A DNA stretch of 64,000 bases from Paenibacillus xylanilyticus (GTDB lineage Bacteria; Bacillota; Bacilli; Paenibacillales; Paenibacillaceae): NCBI RefSeq assembly GCF_013359935.1, contig NZ_JABMCB010000202.1, forward strand, positions 620,001 to 684,000, read 5' to 3'. A program made the position numbers and the translations under genes. Under the pieces are notes generated by a model. The model saw only the letters and a list, made by a program, of their open reading frames with translations, ran no database searches and was not told the DNA's origin. Shown piece by piece: positions 1-10,024 of the stretch; position 1 is the stretch's first letter; each line of letters starts with the position of its first letter.

Positions 1-704
1 ATCTCATACAGACTTCTCCCCAACATCTCAAGCAGCTTCAGAGAATCTTCAATTTCAGCAGCGAACACGCCAATTCTTCCTTCGGCATCGGTAAAGAGTT
101 CTGACCAATGAGCCTCAGCAAGATTACGCAACCGTGCATGTATGTCCTCATTGCACATATCTGTTTCAATCAGAAGACATGCCATGTTAACATGACCTTC
201 CATTTGCAGCATTTCTTCTACTTCCGCTTTTAGTTCGCTGCTTTCTTCACCCTGAAGCAGGCGTTTGAATAAACAATTCACATATAAGGCACGCGCGCGT
301 TGATGCAATTTCTCAGAATCTTGCTCTTTCTGGATTTTACGGCTCATCTGCTCTAATACGGTTTCAATCTCGGCTTCATCTATGGGCTTGAGCAAGTAAT
401 CTTCCACCCGCTGTTCCAGTGCTGTTTTCGCATACTCGAAGCTATCGTATCCACTTAATATGACAAATCGCGGTGGTTTGGCGAGCTCGTGCCTGGAACG
501 GTCAATCAGATCAAGCCCACTCACGGAAGGCATATGAATATCTGTAAACACCAGATCTGGATGAAGAAGCTCAATCATGGTCCAGGCGGTATTCCCATTC
601 TCGGCCTCTCCGCAGATTCGAAAACCGTGTTTTTCCCAATTGACCATGGTTCTCAATCCTTCCAGCACCCATGGCTCGTCATCCACTAATAAAACATCCA
701 TCAT
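1..704 (-). CDS. YesN-like response regulator, N-terminal part (runs off the left edge)
   Basis: The reverse strand encodes an open frame of at least 234 codons that is still open at base 1. It starts MMDVLLVDDEPWVLEGL and has a receiver-domain layout: the acidic pair (DDE) at residues 9-11, the phospho-acceptor Asp in FTDIHMP near residue 56, and the conserved Lys in YLLKPID near residue 105. About 100 further residues resemble the linker of long YesN-type regulators, whose AraC-type DNA-binding end would lie beyond the window. The start is set by GAAGGGGG about nine bases upstream of ATG at 704. Such regulators are normally paired with a YesM-type kinase, which may also lie to the left. The family call is confident; the target genes are unknown. 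Confidence 0.85.
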   Translation of the reverse strand, partial: MMDVLLVDDEPWVLEGLRTMVNWEKHGFRICGEAENGNTAWTMIELLHPDLVFTDIHMPSVSGLDLIDRSRHELAKPPRFVILSGYDSFEYAKTALEQRVEDYLLKPIDEAEIETVLEQMSRKIQKEQDSEKLHQRARALYVNCLFKRLLQGEESSELKAEVEEMLQMEGHVNMACLLIETDMCNEDIHARLRNLAEAHWSELFTDAEGRIGVFAAEIEDSLKLLEMLGRSLYE

Positions 705-1243
705 TCATGTTTCCCCCTTCGCATTAAATGAAGTTTGTTTTGTGTTCGACAGCGAATATGATCACGTTTCATTTCAAACCAATAGTATCATATGATGCAT
801 ATCTTTTAACCTGGTAAATGAGAAGCATTACCTTCTTTCGAACCCTGGGGCATCCTAGACCACGGACTCTGAGGCAAATTCCCTGGAAAAGTGTACCTTT
901 TTAATTATCAAGAGCTTTCATCTCTTTTGCAACATTCAATATTTGATTTAGTATCCAAAGCTTTACTCATTTATGGCGTTTTGATAAAACTGAGTTCTTA
1001 ACAGTCTATGAGGGCTATGTATTTTTTGGGTATTAGAACAAAAGACAAGAACGCTCCCTGCCACACAGCCACAGTAGGAATGCTCCTGTCTATTTGTTCT
1101 GTTTCTTTCTGGTTGAACTCCAAAAAGCAGCACTTGGGCGAATTTTCAAGAAAGCATGGTTGGAGTCCAATTCGCGCTCGCTACAGGCTTCCCCTTTTCT
1201 TCATTTGCAACCAGTGGACCTTTGTTAAGCTTCATACCGCGTT
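705..1243. other. Intergenic region, no gene supported
   Basis: Short open frames here lack ribosome binding sites and family resemblance. The region should hold the promoter of the leftward response regulator and the 3' end of the esterase transcript. The only structure seen is the inverted repeat at 1035-1100. Confidence 0.5.
1035..1100 (-). repeat. Inverted repeat downstream of the esterase gene
   Basis: AGAACAAAAGACA (1035-1047) pairs with TGTCTATTTGTTCT (1087-1100), giving a 13-14 bp stem with one bulge and a roughly 40-base loop. It lies about 140 bases beyond the esterase stop on that gene's strand. There is no T tract directly after it, so it is not a classical terminator; it could be an mRNA 3'-end structure. 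Confidence 0.4.
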
Positions 1244-2458
1244 TTAATCGACATAGCCAAAGCCTAGAATCGTAAACTGTTTGGCCTCATGGCCTTCATC
1301 CATATCAATCTCGATGGTGTGCTCCCTGGCATCCTTTTCATCAAACAGAAGCACGGCATGACAATGGGTCCACTTGATTTGGCTCGGGTCGGCTTTTCTT
1401 ACCAGCTTACCATCCACGATTATATTGGCGATCCCGAACTCGTCGCTTCCTGAGTCTTTGAAGACGAGAATGACTCGTTTACTCCGCAGGATCATTTTAA
1501 AGCTGCCATTTCCATCATCACGCTCTCCTGTGTGCATCCAGTTATTAGGGAAATGAGGAGTGCCAAAGGCGTGATCATCCATCTCTGCCATTTGCAGATC
1601 CGTATCTATTTTCTCAAAGCCTCCCGCATCGATTCGGGCGATAGCGTCGCCATTCAGTCGATCCAGCAGCTTCACTTCTGCAAAATCATTTCCGATTAGC
1701 GGTGGTTTATCCATCGCCAATTTTTCTTTGTCCAGGTCAGAATGATTCGTTACCTCGAATAACCAGCCCAGACAATCGGCCATGATAAAATGCCCGGCAT
1801 TGCTTGGATGATAGATGTCGTGAAAGAATTGCTCTCTGGAAATGATGCCTCCTTCCGCTGGGGTATGATGAAACTGCTCCACAACCGCATCTTTTACGCT
1901 TACCATCGGGAGATTATAATGCCAACCTACAGGTGCCAAGCGATCCTGCAGATTCCAGTCGTTCTCAAATACGCTGAACAGCAGAATGACAGCAGGATCA
2001 TTGTCAGCACCAAGAGCTTGGAGCACAAGGCTTTCATAGCATATTCCCTGGGTTTCATCATCAGCATCGTTCACTGCGAACTCCACAACCACGATGTCTG
2101 GCTGGACCGTTCCTTCTCTAAGTACATCCCGGTGATAACGGATGATACCGAGTTCGGAAGGCGTGCCGCCCAAACCAGCTTTAATAAAACGTAATGGCAC
2201 GTTGCTTGTTGGAGCGAACATTTTCCTGAAAAGGTCAAAGGATCGGTAAGCGTAACAATTCATATGAATCGGTTCAGCGCCGGCGCCTTGGGTAATCGAG
2301 CCACCGATGTATGCAATCGTTACAGGCTCCCCTCGTTTTGTTTTCTCAATTGCCCTTTTCAGTCTGGCGTTATGGCCCTTATTCAACAGCGATTTTGAAA
2401 TCAGATCACGATAAGCTTGTGATTGGAGATCCAAAAGTGGCTCACTGGTGCCTTGCAT
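1244..2458 (-). CDS. SGNH/GDSL-family hydrolase (probable carbohydrate esterase)
   Basis: A 404-residue protein with the SGNH blocks in order: GGSITQG with the nucleophile Ser near residue 53, GLGGT near 94, FAVND near 127, and DIYHPSNAGH with the catalytic Asp and His near 215. About 170 residues follow that look like a beta-rich C-terminal domain. No signal peptide is visible, so the protein is probably cytoplasmic. It lies 87 bases downstream of the GH95 gene on the same strand, which suggests one operon and a role in removing acyl (probably acetyl) groups from imported oligosaccharides. ATG at 2458 has AAAGGA at good spacing; an in-frame ATG at 2479 lacks one. The substrate is inferred from context only. 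Confidence 0.8.
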   Translation of the reverse strand: MQGTSEPLLDLQSQAYRDLISKSLLNKGHNARLKRAIEKTKRGEPVTIAYIGGSITQGAGAEPIHMNCYAYRSFDLFRKMFAPTSNVPLRFIKAGLGGTPSELGIIRYHRDVLREGTVQPDIVVVEFAVNDADDETQGICYESLVLQALGADNDPAVILLFSVFENDWNLQDRLAPVGWHYNLPMVSVKDAVVEQFHHTPAEGGIISREQFFHDIYHPSNAGHFIMADCLGWLFEVTNHSDLDKEKLAMDKPPLIGNDFAEVKLLDRLNGDAIARIDAGGFEKIDTDLQMAEMDDHAFGTPHFPNNWMHTGERDDGNGSFKMILRSKRVILVFKDSGSDEFGIANIIVDGKLVRKADPSQIKWTHCHAVLLFDEKDAREHTIEIDMDEGHEAKQFTILGFGYVD

Positions 2459-2545
2459 GGAAATCATCCTTTCCCCCACTGATAAGATATGGTTTTTTAA
2501 TCATCGGATAGTGGACCTTGTAGCAACACATTGAACGGAATCTGT

Positions 2546-4792
2546 TTAAGTAAAAGTATAGGATCGTCCAGCTTCTGCATGAAAGGAAATAGGCTCAAGT
2601 CCAGGGCCTTCCAACTGACAAAGTCCATCAATTGCACTTTTTACGGTGACCTCAATAACTCTCCCCATCATCCAGGAGAAATCAAGTGTATAGCCGCCTC
2701 GGGCCCTGAGTCCCTGAACACTCCCTTCATACCAGGTGTCGGGTAAGGCAGGTAGAAGCCGGATCACCTCTGTGTGACTCTGCATTAGTATTTCGGCAAT
2801 TCCGGATGACCCACCGAAGTTGCCGTCAATCTGAAACGGCGGATGATTATCAAAAAGATTGGGCAATGTTGAGTGCTCCAAGAGAGCCCTGACATTTTCA
2901 TAAGCCTTCTGCCCATCCTGAAGACGTGCCCAGAAATGAATGATCCAGGCCCGGCTCCAGCCGGTGTGTCCACCACCATTTTTCAGTCTGAGCTCCAGAG
3001 TTGTACGTGCTGCTTTCGCTAATTCCGGCGTGTGTTCTGGCGTGAAACTTTCTCCAGGATACAGCCCGAATAGATGCGAGATGTGGCGGTGTCCCGGCTC
3101 CACTTCTTCATAGTCCTCCATCCATTCCTGAATTTGTCCGCTTCTACCGATTTGCGGTTTCGGAATTCGCTCCAGGACTGCAGCAAGTTCTTCTCTAAAT
3201 GAAGAATCTCTTCCGATCAACTCGGCACTGCGGATGCAAGCAGTGAACAGAGCTTCTATAATCTGAAAATCCATTGAAGCACCTGCGCAAAGCACCCCAA
3301 TCTCGCCATTAGGCAGCTTGTAACTGTTCTCTGGAGAAACGGATGGACAAGTAATCAGGCGTCCTTCTGCATCCTCGATCAAATAGTCAAGGAGAAACTG
3401 TGCAGATTCCTTCATGGTTTCGTAAGCCTTCTCCAAAAAAATGCGATTCTGACTATAGCGATAATGCTCCCATAAATGCAGGCATAACCAAGCAGCGCCC
3501 AGCGGCCAGAAGGAAGCTGGAAGGTAGGTATCCTGAGGGGCCGTGTCTGCCCAAATATCGGTATTATGATGTGCAGTGAAACCCCGGCAGTCATACATCG
3601 TCCGAGCCGTAATTCGGCCGGGCTCACGCATTCTTTCAATCAGATCGAACAATGGCTCATGACACTCTGCTAGATTGCAGTTTTCAGCGAGCCAATAATT
3701 CATTTGTGTGTTAATGTTGATGGTAAATTTGCTATCCCATGGCGGCGTAAAACTGTCATTCCATATGCCTTGAAGATTTGCAGGCAAAGAGCCTGGCCGG
3801 CTTGAGGAAATCAGCAGATATCGACCAAACTGAAAATAGGTTTCGATCAATCCGGGATCTTCTTCTCCCTGTTGAAACTGTTTTAACCTCTCGTCGGTAG
3901 GAAGATCATGGCGGTCAATCTTTTGGATCAAGTTCAATGCAACTCTGTTATACAGTTCACCATAATCCGATGTATGCCGTGCAAGCAGCGTATCATAAGC
4001 AGTCTGGCTAAGCTCTTCCACGCGACGTTTAGTGTACAATTCCGGATCCTTTTGGCGGAAAGTCGTTTCCGCAGCCAGCATCAGTGTGACCGAGCTCGCG
4101 TCCTCCACCAGCAAATACTCGCCAAGGAGCCTGCAGGCACCGTCAGTTGGTATCGCTTTCAAAACAGTCGCAAAGGAACTTCCGTCTTTACCACCGCATT
4201 CACCAAGCATGATGAGCCCGCTCTGCTCCCACTTCTTTGTTTTCTCCAAGTACCTCCACTTATGTCTATTAAATCGGGCTTTTACAGACAATGCACTCTT
4301 CTTGTCTGCTGAAATTCGGATGAAGATGGCTTGATCCGGATGGCTGGCAAACAGCTCACGTGTATAACAGATACCACTGACTCGATAGCTAACTCTGGAG
4401 ATGCCCCGGTCCAAATCAAGCTCCCGAACATAATCCTCAATGGGACCATCATGATTGCCGAATGATAACTGCAGCTCCCCAAGTGGCATATAATGTCGCT
4501 GGGCTTCCGGAAGCCCGGCCATCGTCATGGATGCAATCTCTTCAGCCTCCCGGAGTTTCCCTTCCATTATTAACTTGCGGATATGGGGCAGATTGGGCAG
4601 TGCATCTTCGTTATTACGATCGCGTGGTCCGCCATACCACATGGAGTCCTCATTCAACTGCAAGCGCTCCTCAGCTATCCCACCGAATATCATTGCACCT
4701 AGACGACCATTCCCGATTGGCAAAGCCTCGTTCCACACCTCCGCAGGTTTGCTGTACCACATTCGATGATTGTTCCGATTCGATACCTTCAT
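2546..4792 (-). CDS. GH95 alpha-L-fucosidase (or alpha-L-galactosidase)
   Basis: A 748-residue protein with the GH95 architecture: an N-terminal beta domain starting with WYSKPAEVWNEALPIGNG, then an (alpha/alpha)6 barrel. Conserved blocks include NTQMNYWLAENCNLAE (about residue 365, carrying Asn residues that assist catalysis in GH95), SPEN (about 487, the expected general-acid Glu), GHTGWSRAW (about 610) and FQIDGNFGG (about 660). There is no signal peptide, so it probably acts inside the cell on imported fucosylated (xyloglucan-like) oligosaccharides. The start at 4792 has GGAGG six bases upstream; the longer frame to 4855 has no such site. It heads a probable operon with the SGNH esterase. 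Fucose versus L-galactose specificity cannot be settled by eye. Confidence 0.92.
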   Translation of the reverse strand: MKVSNRNNHRMWYSKPAEVWNEALPIGNGRLGAMIFGGIAEERLQLNEDSMWYGGPRDRNNEDALPNLPHIRKLIMEGKLREAEEIASMTMAGLPEAQRHYMPLGELQLSFGNHDGPIEDYVRELDLDRGISRVSYRVSGICYTRELFASHPDQAIFIRISADKKSALSVKARFNRHKWRYLEKTKKWEQSGLIMLGECGGKDGSSFATVLKAIPTDGACRLLGEYLLVEDASSVTLMLAAETTFRQKDPELYTKRRVEELSQTAYDTLLARHTSDYGELYNRVALNLIQKIDRHDLPTDERLKQFQQGEEDPGLIETYFQFGRYLLISSSRPGSLPANLQGIWNDSFTPPWDSKFTININTQMNYWLAENCNLAECHEPLFDLIERMREPGRITARTMYDCRGFTAHHNTDIWADTAPQDTYLPASFWPLGAAWLCLHLWEHYRYSQNRIFLEKAYETMKESAQFLLDYLIEDAEGRLITCPSVSPENSYKLPNGEIGVLCAGASMDFQIIEALFTACIRSAELIGRDSSFREELAAVLERIPKPQIGRSGQIQEWMEDYEEVEPGHRHISHLFGLYPGESFTPEHTPELAKAARTTLELRLKNGGGHTGWSRAWIIHFWARLQDGQKAYENVRALLEHSTLPNLFDNHPPFQIDGNFGGSSGIAEILMQSHTEVIRLLPALPDTWYEGSVQGLRARGGYTLDFSWMMGRVIEVTVKSAIDGLCQLEGPGLEPISFHAEAGRSYTFT

Positions 4793-5051
4793 TGTGAACC
4801 TCCAATACGAATAATAGGTATATTTGTATGAGTGTAATTTAATTTTATCATCCAACTAAGGAATAAAAATGACGTATTCCAGCAGATCAGTACTCTTATA
4901 TGACATGTAAATTGATAGTGATGATTTATTTTGAAATTTCACTTCGGTTAGCACAATTGGATTATTGCGCATATTTTTCTTCGGGCCAATAGGTCAGACC
5001 AATAAACTAAGATTTTTAAGGAAAATGCTTTAATTTGATCCATAACCCGCA

Positions 5052-5060
5052 TGCTATACT
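5052..5060 (+). promoter_or_regulatory. Extended -10 promoter for the GH8 gene
   Basis: The sequence TGCTATACT is an extended -10 (TGnTATAMT) located 34 bases before the TTG start at 5095. TTGATC at 5035-5040 could be a poorly spaced -35. The 302-base divergent gap between the GH95 and GH8 genes (4793-5094) holds no other gene. Confidence 0.5.
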
Positions 5061-5094
5061 AAAGCGAGTACGATCGATCAAGGAGGAAAATAAC

Positions 5095-6237
5095 TTGGCT
5101 CACATAACTGAAGGCGCTTACAATACTTCAAAGTACAGAAATCTGTTTTTGGAGCACGGCTACTCCGACGAAGAAATTACAGCAAAAATTGAAGACACCT
5201 GGACCGAATTGTTCTACGGTGACCCTAATACGCGGATTTATTACCCCATGGATGAGGACAAAGGATACCTTCTCGATACCGGCAATCACGACGTTCGCTC
5301 GGAAGGCATGTCTTATGGCATGATGATGGCTGTGCAAATGGACAAAAAAGAAGAATTCGATCGACTCTGGAATTTCTCGAAAACATTCATGCAGCATGCC
5401 GATGGCCGATACAAGGATTATTTTGCATGGCATTGCAAACCTGACGGCACGCGGATATCGCAAGGCCCTGCTCCGGACGGGGAAGAATTTTTTGCTATGG
5501 CCCTGTTCTTTGCCTCCAACCGATGGGGGGATGGAGCCGCGCCATATGATTATGCGCAGCAAGCGAGAAAAATCCTTCACGCCTGCGTGCATCAAGGTGA
5601 ACATGGCGAGGGCGATCCCATGTGGGACCCCGAAACCAAATTAATCAAATTCATACCGGAATCACCGTTTAGTGACCCCTCCTATCATCTGCCCCATTTT
5701 TACGAACTGTTTGCGAAGTACGCAGATGAATGCGATCAAGCGTTTTGGACAGAAGCTGCGGCAGCAAGCCGGGCGTACCTGCACAAAGCATGTCATCCGG
5801 TGACCGGGCTCTCGCCGGAGTATGCCAATTTTGACGGAACACCCGCCCCCCCTCAGCGTCATGGAGATTTCAGACATTTTTACAGTGACGCTTACCGGGT
5901 TGCGGCTAACATCGCCCTTGACTGGGAATGGTTTGGCAAGGATCGTTGGCAAGTGGAGCAGTCCAATCGCATACAGGCGTTTTTCAGTGAGATTCAAGTA
6001 TCCGATTATCGTCGTTACACCATCGATGGTGAACCTTTCGATGAGCCATCGCTGCATCCTATCGGACTTCTCGCCACCAATGCCATGGCATCTCTGGCTG
6101 CGGACGGTCCACATTCCAGCCAGTTCGTGCACCAGTTTTGGAACACTCCTCTGCGCCAGGGCGAACGTAGGTATTATGACAATTGTCTCTATTTCTTCAG
6201 TCTGCTGGCATTGAGCGGCTGCTATCGCATATATTAA
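5095..6237 (+). CDS. GH8 reducing-end-xylose-releasing exo-oligoxylanase (Rex)
   Basis: A 380-residue protein that closely follows the Rex subgroup of GH8: ITEGAYNTSKYRNLF at the start, RSEGMSYGMMMAVQ, AWHCKPDGT and GPAPDGEEFFAMALFFA. Glu70 in RSEGMSYG corresponds to the general acid and Asp265 in YSDAYRVAAN to the base of characterised Rex enzymes. Such enzymes cut xylose from the reducing end of xylo-oligosaccharides. The absence of a signal peptide fits cytoplasmic action after import. The start is TTG at 5095, chosen because AAGGAGG lies eight bases upstream and the N-terminus then matches the family; the frame extends further back without a binding site. It is transcribed divergently from the GH95 gene. 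Confidence 0.92.
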   Translation: MAHITEGAYNTSKYRNLFLEHGYSDEEITAKIEDTWTELFYGDPNTRIYYPMDEDKGYLLDTGNHDVRSEGMSYGMMMAVQMDKKEEFDRLWNFSKTFMQHADGRYKDYFAWHCKPDGTRISQGPAPDGEEFFAMALFFASNRWGDGAAPYDYAQQARKILHACVHQGEHGEGDPMWDPETKLIKFIPESPFSDPSYHLPHFYELFAKYADECDQAFWTEAAAASRAYLHKACHPVTGLSPEYANFDGTPAPPQRHGDFRHFYSDAYRVAANIALDWEWFGKDRWQVEQSNRIQAFFSEIQVSDYRRYTIDGEPFDEPSLHPIGLLATNAMASLAADGPHSSQFVHQFWNTPLRQGERRYYDNCLYFFSLLALSGCYRIY

Positions 6238-6277
6238 AGCAGATCATTATAACCGCATACAAGGGTATCAATCTCCC

Positions 6278-6325
6278 AAAAAACGGACCTGATTTCGCAA
6301 GGAATGCGAACCGGGTCCGTTTTTT
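6278..6325. terminator. Bidirectional intrinsic terminator
   Basis: AAAAAACGGACC pairs with GGTCCGTTTTTT, with an inner TTCGC/GCGAA stem, giving a long hairpin with A and T tracts on both sides. It sits between the convergent GH8 and SBP genes and can serve both. Confidence 0.9.
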
Positions 6326-6386
6326 AGGAAGATGGACGGTCTGTGCTCGCACAGATGATTCTAAAACTCAATCATGCCTGTTCTTC

Positions 6387-8024
6387 TTACTTGGAAATGG
6401 TTGAAGAATCATACGCGGACTGCATAATTTCAAGGTAACGATTGATATTGAGGCCCTCCAGCCCTTTCACATAATCATCCCAATCCTTTTCTAGACTCTT
6501 CGCTCCAGTGATGAACTGCAGGGCGTTCTGGTCAATATAATCCTTGAGATTCGTCTGCATCATGCTTGTTTCATCTGCATTTGCCGGATCCACCCATAGT
6601 GCCCAATGCGGAAATATCTCATCTGGTTCTTTGCCTTCCATCAGCAGTGTCGCCTCATAAAGTCGGCGCTCATATCCGTCACCCGCATAGATGTCCTTGC
6701 CTTGTACCTCGGCATCCCGGTAAGCTCTGTGGTGATTGTACTGACTGAGCGCTCCCCAGCTGTCATTACGGGGCTCCTCTCCTGTCGGGAGTGGAATTGC
6801 TTTGTAGAGTGGCTGCACCTGATCATTAAGGGCCACTTCTCCTTCCTGCGGCTTGCGCCAGCTCGTGCCCTCCTCACCCAGATATGCGCTCATGGCTCCT
6901 TCCTCTGTGTAGAGATAATCCAGCATTTTTATGGCTGCAATTTGCGTTTCTTCGCTTGCTTTGTTGGTCAGTACAAAAGAAGCACCTGGGTCAATCGGAT
7001 AGTTATAAGTCGCATAATTGGCATGCGGCCCTTTCAACGGAGGGATCGGATTATAATCTTTCCCATAAGGAGAGTCCTCGGCAGTGTTAACAAAAAGAGA
7101 CGGATGCATGGCCGCACCTGCGCCAAGAAGCTGCGCTTCAGCATTATCTCCGATTTTTTTAAATGCCCCAACATTTTGCGTGAACGCACCGGGGTCAATC
7201 AGGCCTTCATCGTACAGCGACTTGATATAGGCAAGTCCTTCCTTCCACTCCGGTTTACTCGCAACCGTCTCAACCCGGCCATCCTTCGCTATGAGATAGG
7301 TTCTGTCATCGTCGTAGATAAACCCGTTCATCAAATAGGGAATGATATGCACACCGAAATTTTCAATGGAACCGCTTAGCGCGACTTCATCCGCTTTACC
7401 GTTGCCGTTCGGGTCCTTGGTTTTAAATGCTTTCAGCACTTCCTTAAATTCCTCTGTCGTTGTAGGCTCGGATAAGCCGAGCTGCTTCAGCCATTTGGTA
7501 TTCATCCACATCTTGTTCGGATAAGAACAGTGGAAACATTCATTCAAGCCCGTCAGACCGTAAATATTGCCGTCGGGCGCAGTATTCATGGCTTTATAAT
7601 ACTCACTGCTGTCCAGTACCTTTTTGATATTCGGCGCATATTGATCAATCAGATCATTGAGCGGTACAATGACACCTTGCTGGCCAAATTTCAACAGGTC
7701 TGTTTGAGAAAAACGGTCCACCCATGGAATGAGCAAATACAGGTCAGGGTAGTCACCCGAAGCCAGTGAAATCTGTCTTTTTTCAGCTGCACCGTCAAAA
7801 GGAACGGTCGTCCAGTTGATCTTAATGTTGAACTTCTCTTCCATTTTTTTCGTAAACTTGTTCGTTTGAAGGTTGGTATCCGAGCTTTGGTGAGCGAACA
7901 CGTTAATGGACGCGTTGTCTCCGGATGAAGCCCCCTCTCCCTTTTCCCCGCTGGATGAACATCCCGCCAGTGCCACAGACAGAAGCAGTATACAAGCAAG
8001 TACGAATGATCCTGTTTTTCTCAA
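6387..8024 (-). CDS. Extracellular sugar-binding lipoprotein (LplA-like SBP)
   Basis: A 545-residue family 1 solute-binding protein with a lipoprotein signal (LRKTGSFVLACILL...LAGC) followed by a Ser/Gly-rich linker. The motif KTKDPNGNGKADE is the Asp-rich, EF-hand-like loop known to bind calcium in AlgQ2-type oligosaccharide-binding proteins. It is the binding component for the two permeases immediately upstream (gap 34 bases). TTG at 8024 is preferred because GGGAGAGGG lies just upstream and the signal peptide then begins directly; the ATG at 8078 would add 18 residues that overlap the permease stop. The substrate is unknown but is probably a complex oligosaccharide. Confidence 0.9.
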   Translation of the reverse strand: MRKTGSFVLACILLLSVALAGCSSSGEKGEGASSGDNASINVFAHQSSDTNLQTNKFTKKMEEKFNIKINWTTVPFDGAAEKRQISLASGDYPDLYLLIPWVDRFSQTDLLKFGQQGVIVPLNDLIDQYAPNIKKVLDSSEYYKAMNTAPDGNIYGLTGLNECFHCSYPNKMWMNTKWLKQLGLSEPTTTEEFKEVLKAFKTKDPNGNGKADEVALSGSIENFGVHIIPYLMNGFIYDDDRTYLIAKDGRVETVASKPEWKEGLAYIKSLYDEGLIDPGAFTQNVGAFKKIGDNAEAQLLGAGAAMHPSLFVNTAEDSPYGKDYNPIPPLKGPHANYATYNYPIDPGASFVLTNKASEETQIAAIKMLDYLYTEEGAMSAYLGEEGTSWRKPQEGEVALNDQVQPLYKAIPLPTGEEPRNDSWGALSQYNHHRAYRDAEVQGKDIYAGDGYERRLYEATLLMEGKEPDEIFPHWALWVDPANADETSMMQTNLKDYIDQNALQFITGAKSLEKDWDDYVKGLEGLNINRYLEIMQSAYDSSTISK

Positions 8025-8058
8025 ATAGACCCTCTCCCTTATGAATGATTGTCGTGAA

Positions 8059-8985
8059 CTAGCCCTTGACGGAGCCAATCAACATGCCCTGAACGAAATA
8101 TCGCTGAACAAACGGATAAATGACGAGTACGGGCAAGCTGGCCATAACAATGAGCGAGAACTTCATCAACTCGGCCATCTGCTGCTGTTTCACCATCTCA
8201 CCCACATCCATATTTCCCGTGCCGTTGCTCAGAATCAGAATGCTGCGGAGAATCAATTGCAGCGGGTAGAGTGATTGCGTTTTTAAATAAATTAGCGCAT
8301 CAAAATATGCGTTCCACTGTCCAACGGCATACATCAACGACAGAACGGCAATGATGGGTTTGGCGAGAGGCAGAATGACGCTGAAAATGAAACGGATATC
8401 GCTGCATCCGTCAATATCAGCTGCCTCGGACAGCTCTTCTGGGATTGAATTCTGAAAAAAGGTGCGTGCGATGATCACTTGCCATACCCAAATGGCATTT
8501 GGGATCAACAGAGCCCAGCGAGTATCGATCAGTCCCATGGATTTGACCACCAGATAAGTTGGAATTAATCCGCCGGAGAACAGCATGGTGAATGTAATGA
8601 ACATCATGAGAGGGCTGCGCCCGACAAAGGTCTTTTTGGAAAGTGGATAAGCATTCATAATTGTCAGCGCTACACTAATTAGTGTTCCGATTGCGGTATA
8701 AAATAACGAATTGGCATAACCCATAATAACCTGATCGTTGCGCAATACAGACTTATAGCCGTCCAGTGTCATATCAACGGGCCACAGCCAGACTTTTCCT
8801 GAAGTAACTGCTGCCGGGCTGCTCAGGGACGAGCTTACGATATAAATCAGTGGATAGAGTACCGCAATCAAGACTACAGTCAGAATGACGTAGATGATGG
8901 CTATAAAAAACCGGTCCCCAAAAGATTCTCTGATTGTGCTCCTCCGACTTACCGCCGAACCGGCTTGGGAGTGCAACTTGCTCAT
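8059..8985 (-). CDS. Carbohydrate ABC transporter permease (LplC-like)
   Basis: A 308-residue membrane protein with about six transmembrane segments and the EAA loop EELSEAADIDGCSD near residue 195, which contacts the ATPase. It ends in the QRYFVQGMLIGSVKG tail typical of LplC/YtcP. It is the second permease of the operon running from 9983 to 6387. AAGGGGG lies seven bases before ATG at 8985. No cognate ATPase is present. Confidence 0.93.
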   Translation of the reverse strand: MSKLHSQAGSAVSRRSTIRESFGDRFFIAIIYVILTVVLIAVLYPLIYIVSSSLSSPAAVTSGKVWLWPVDMTLDGYKSVLRNDQVIMGYANSLFYTAIGTLISVALTIMNAYPLSKKTFVGRSPLMMFITFTMLFSGGLIPTYLVVKSMGLIDTRWALLIPNAIWVWQVIIARTFFQNSIPEELSEAADIDGCSDIRFIFSVILPLAKPIIAVLSLMYAVGQWNAYFDALIYLKTQSLYPLQLILRSILILSNGTGNMDVGEMVKQQQMAELMKFSLIVMASLPVLVIYPFVQRYFVQGMLIGSVKG

Positions 8986-9011
8986 CTTTTATCCCCCTTC
9001 CTTTTGCCGCA

Positions 9012-9983
9012 TTACCACAAGCTTGTATTGGACAGACGCTTGGCGGCAGCATTGACTATTAACAACAGAATCAGATTAATAAACGAATTGAAGAGGCCAA
9101 CAGCGGTAGCAAAGCTGTAATTCGCATTCAGCAAACCCATCTTGTACACATATGTGGAAATAATTTCGGAAGCGGACAGGTTCAACGGATTTTGCAACAA
9201 ATAAATTTTTTCAAATCCAACCGCCATGATATTGCCAACGCTCAGGATCAGGATAATGACTGCCGCCGGCAGCAGGCCGGGCAGATCAATGTTCAACATT
9301 TTCTGAAACCGGTTAGCCCCGTCAACCTTGGCTGCCTCGTACAATGAAGGATCAATACCCGCAAGTGCTGCCAAATAAATGACTGCCGAATATCCCATGC
9401 TCTGCCAGACATCAGAAAACACATAGATGGAACGGAACAGCCCAGGCTCTCCAAGAAAATTGACTGCTTCAAATCCAAGTGCCCCTGCAATCGTGTTCAC
9501 AATGCCCAGCCGCGGGGATAGGAACAGCATGATAATGGATACCATGACAACCGTAGAAATAAAGTAAGGTGCATAAGTAACCATCTGTACCGTTTTCTTG
9601 AATCGGGCGTTTTTGACTTCGTTCAACGCCAGTGCCAGCAATATCGGGACCGGAAAACCCACGACCAAACTGTAAAACGAAATATACAGCGTGTTTTTGA
9701 TGAGAGTAGCGAACGCGGGGTTTTGGAAAAGCAGCTCAAAATATTTGGTGCCTACCCACGGACTTCCCCAAATCCCCTTGATCACGTTGTAATCTTTGAA
9801 AGCGAGCACTGCATTAACCATGGGCACATACTTGAAAATAAGGAAGTATGCGACCGGAGGAATCATCAACAGGTATAGCTGCCAGTGCCTCCTCCAGCTT
9901 CTGGACAAGACTCGTTTCACCGCAGAGCGCCTGCCTTGTTTCACTACCATTTTGCCATTCGAAGTTGTCGTTCTCAGAGTCAT
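9012..9983 (-). CDS. Sugar ABC transporter permease (LplB-like)
   Basis: A 323-residue protein with a basic N-terminus and about six membrane segments, including LYLLMIPPVAYFLIFKYVPM and the loop SLYEAAKVDGANRFQK. It is the first gene of the LplB-LplC-SBP operon. The assigned start has GGGGGG directly against the ATG, an unusually short spacing, so the true start may lie a few codons inside. A cre-like site lies about 45 bases upstream. Confidence 0.92.
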   Translation of the reverse strand: MTLRTTTSNGKMVVKQGRRSAVKRVLSRSWRRHWQLYLLMIPPVAYFLIFKYVPMVNAVLAFKDYNVIKGIWGSPWVGTKYFELLFQNPAFATLIKNTLYISFYSLVVGFPVPILLALALNEVKNARFKKTVQMVTYAPYFISTVVMVSIIMLFLSPRLGIVNTIAGALGFEAVNFLGEPGLFRSIYVFSDVWQSMGYSAVIYLAALAGIDPSLYEAAKVDGANRFQKMLNIDLPGLLPAAVIILILSVGNIMAVGFEKIYLLQNPLNLSASEIISTYVYKMGLLNANYSFATAVGLFNSFINLILLLIVNAAAKRLSNTSLW

Positions 9984-10024
9984 CCCCCCAGTAGGTAGCC
10001 TAATATGAATAAGGCCCTCTTTTT

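Noticed and set aside
1008..1247. A 79-codon rightward frame in the first intergenic gap
   Set aside because: No ribosome binding site, and it runs into the 3' end of the convergent esterase gene; no recognisable protein.
6606..7379. A 257-codon rightward open frame antisense to the LplA-like SBP
   Set aside because: It is a shadow of the SBP reading frame with no family resemblance.
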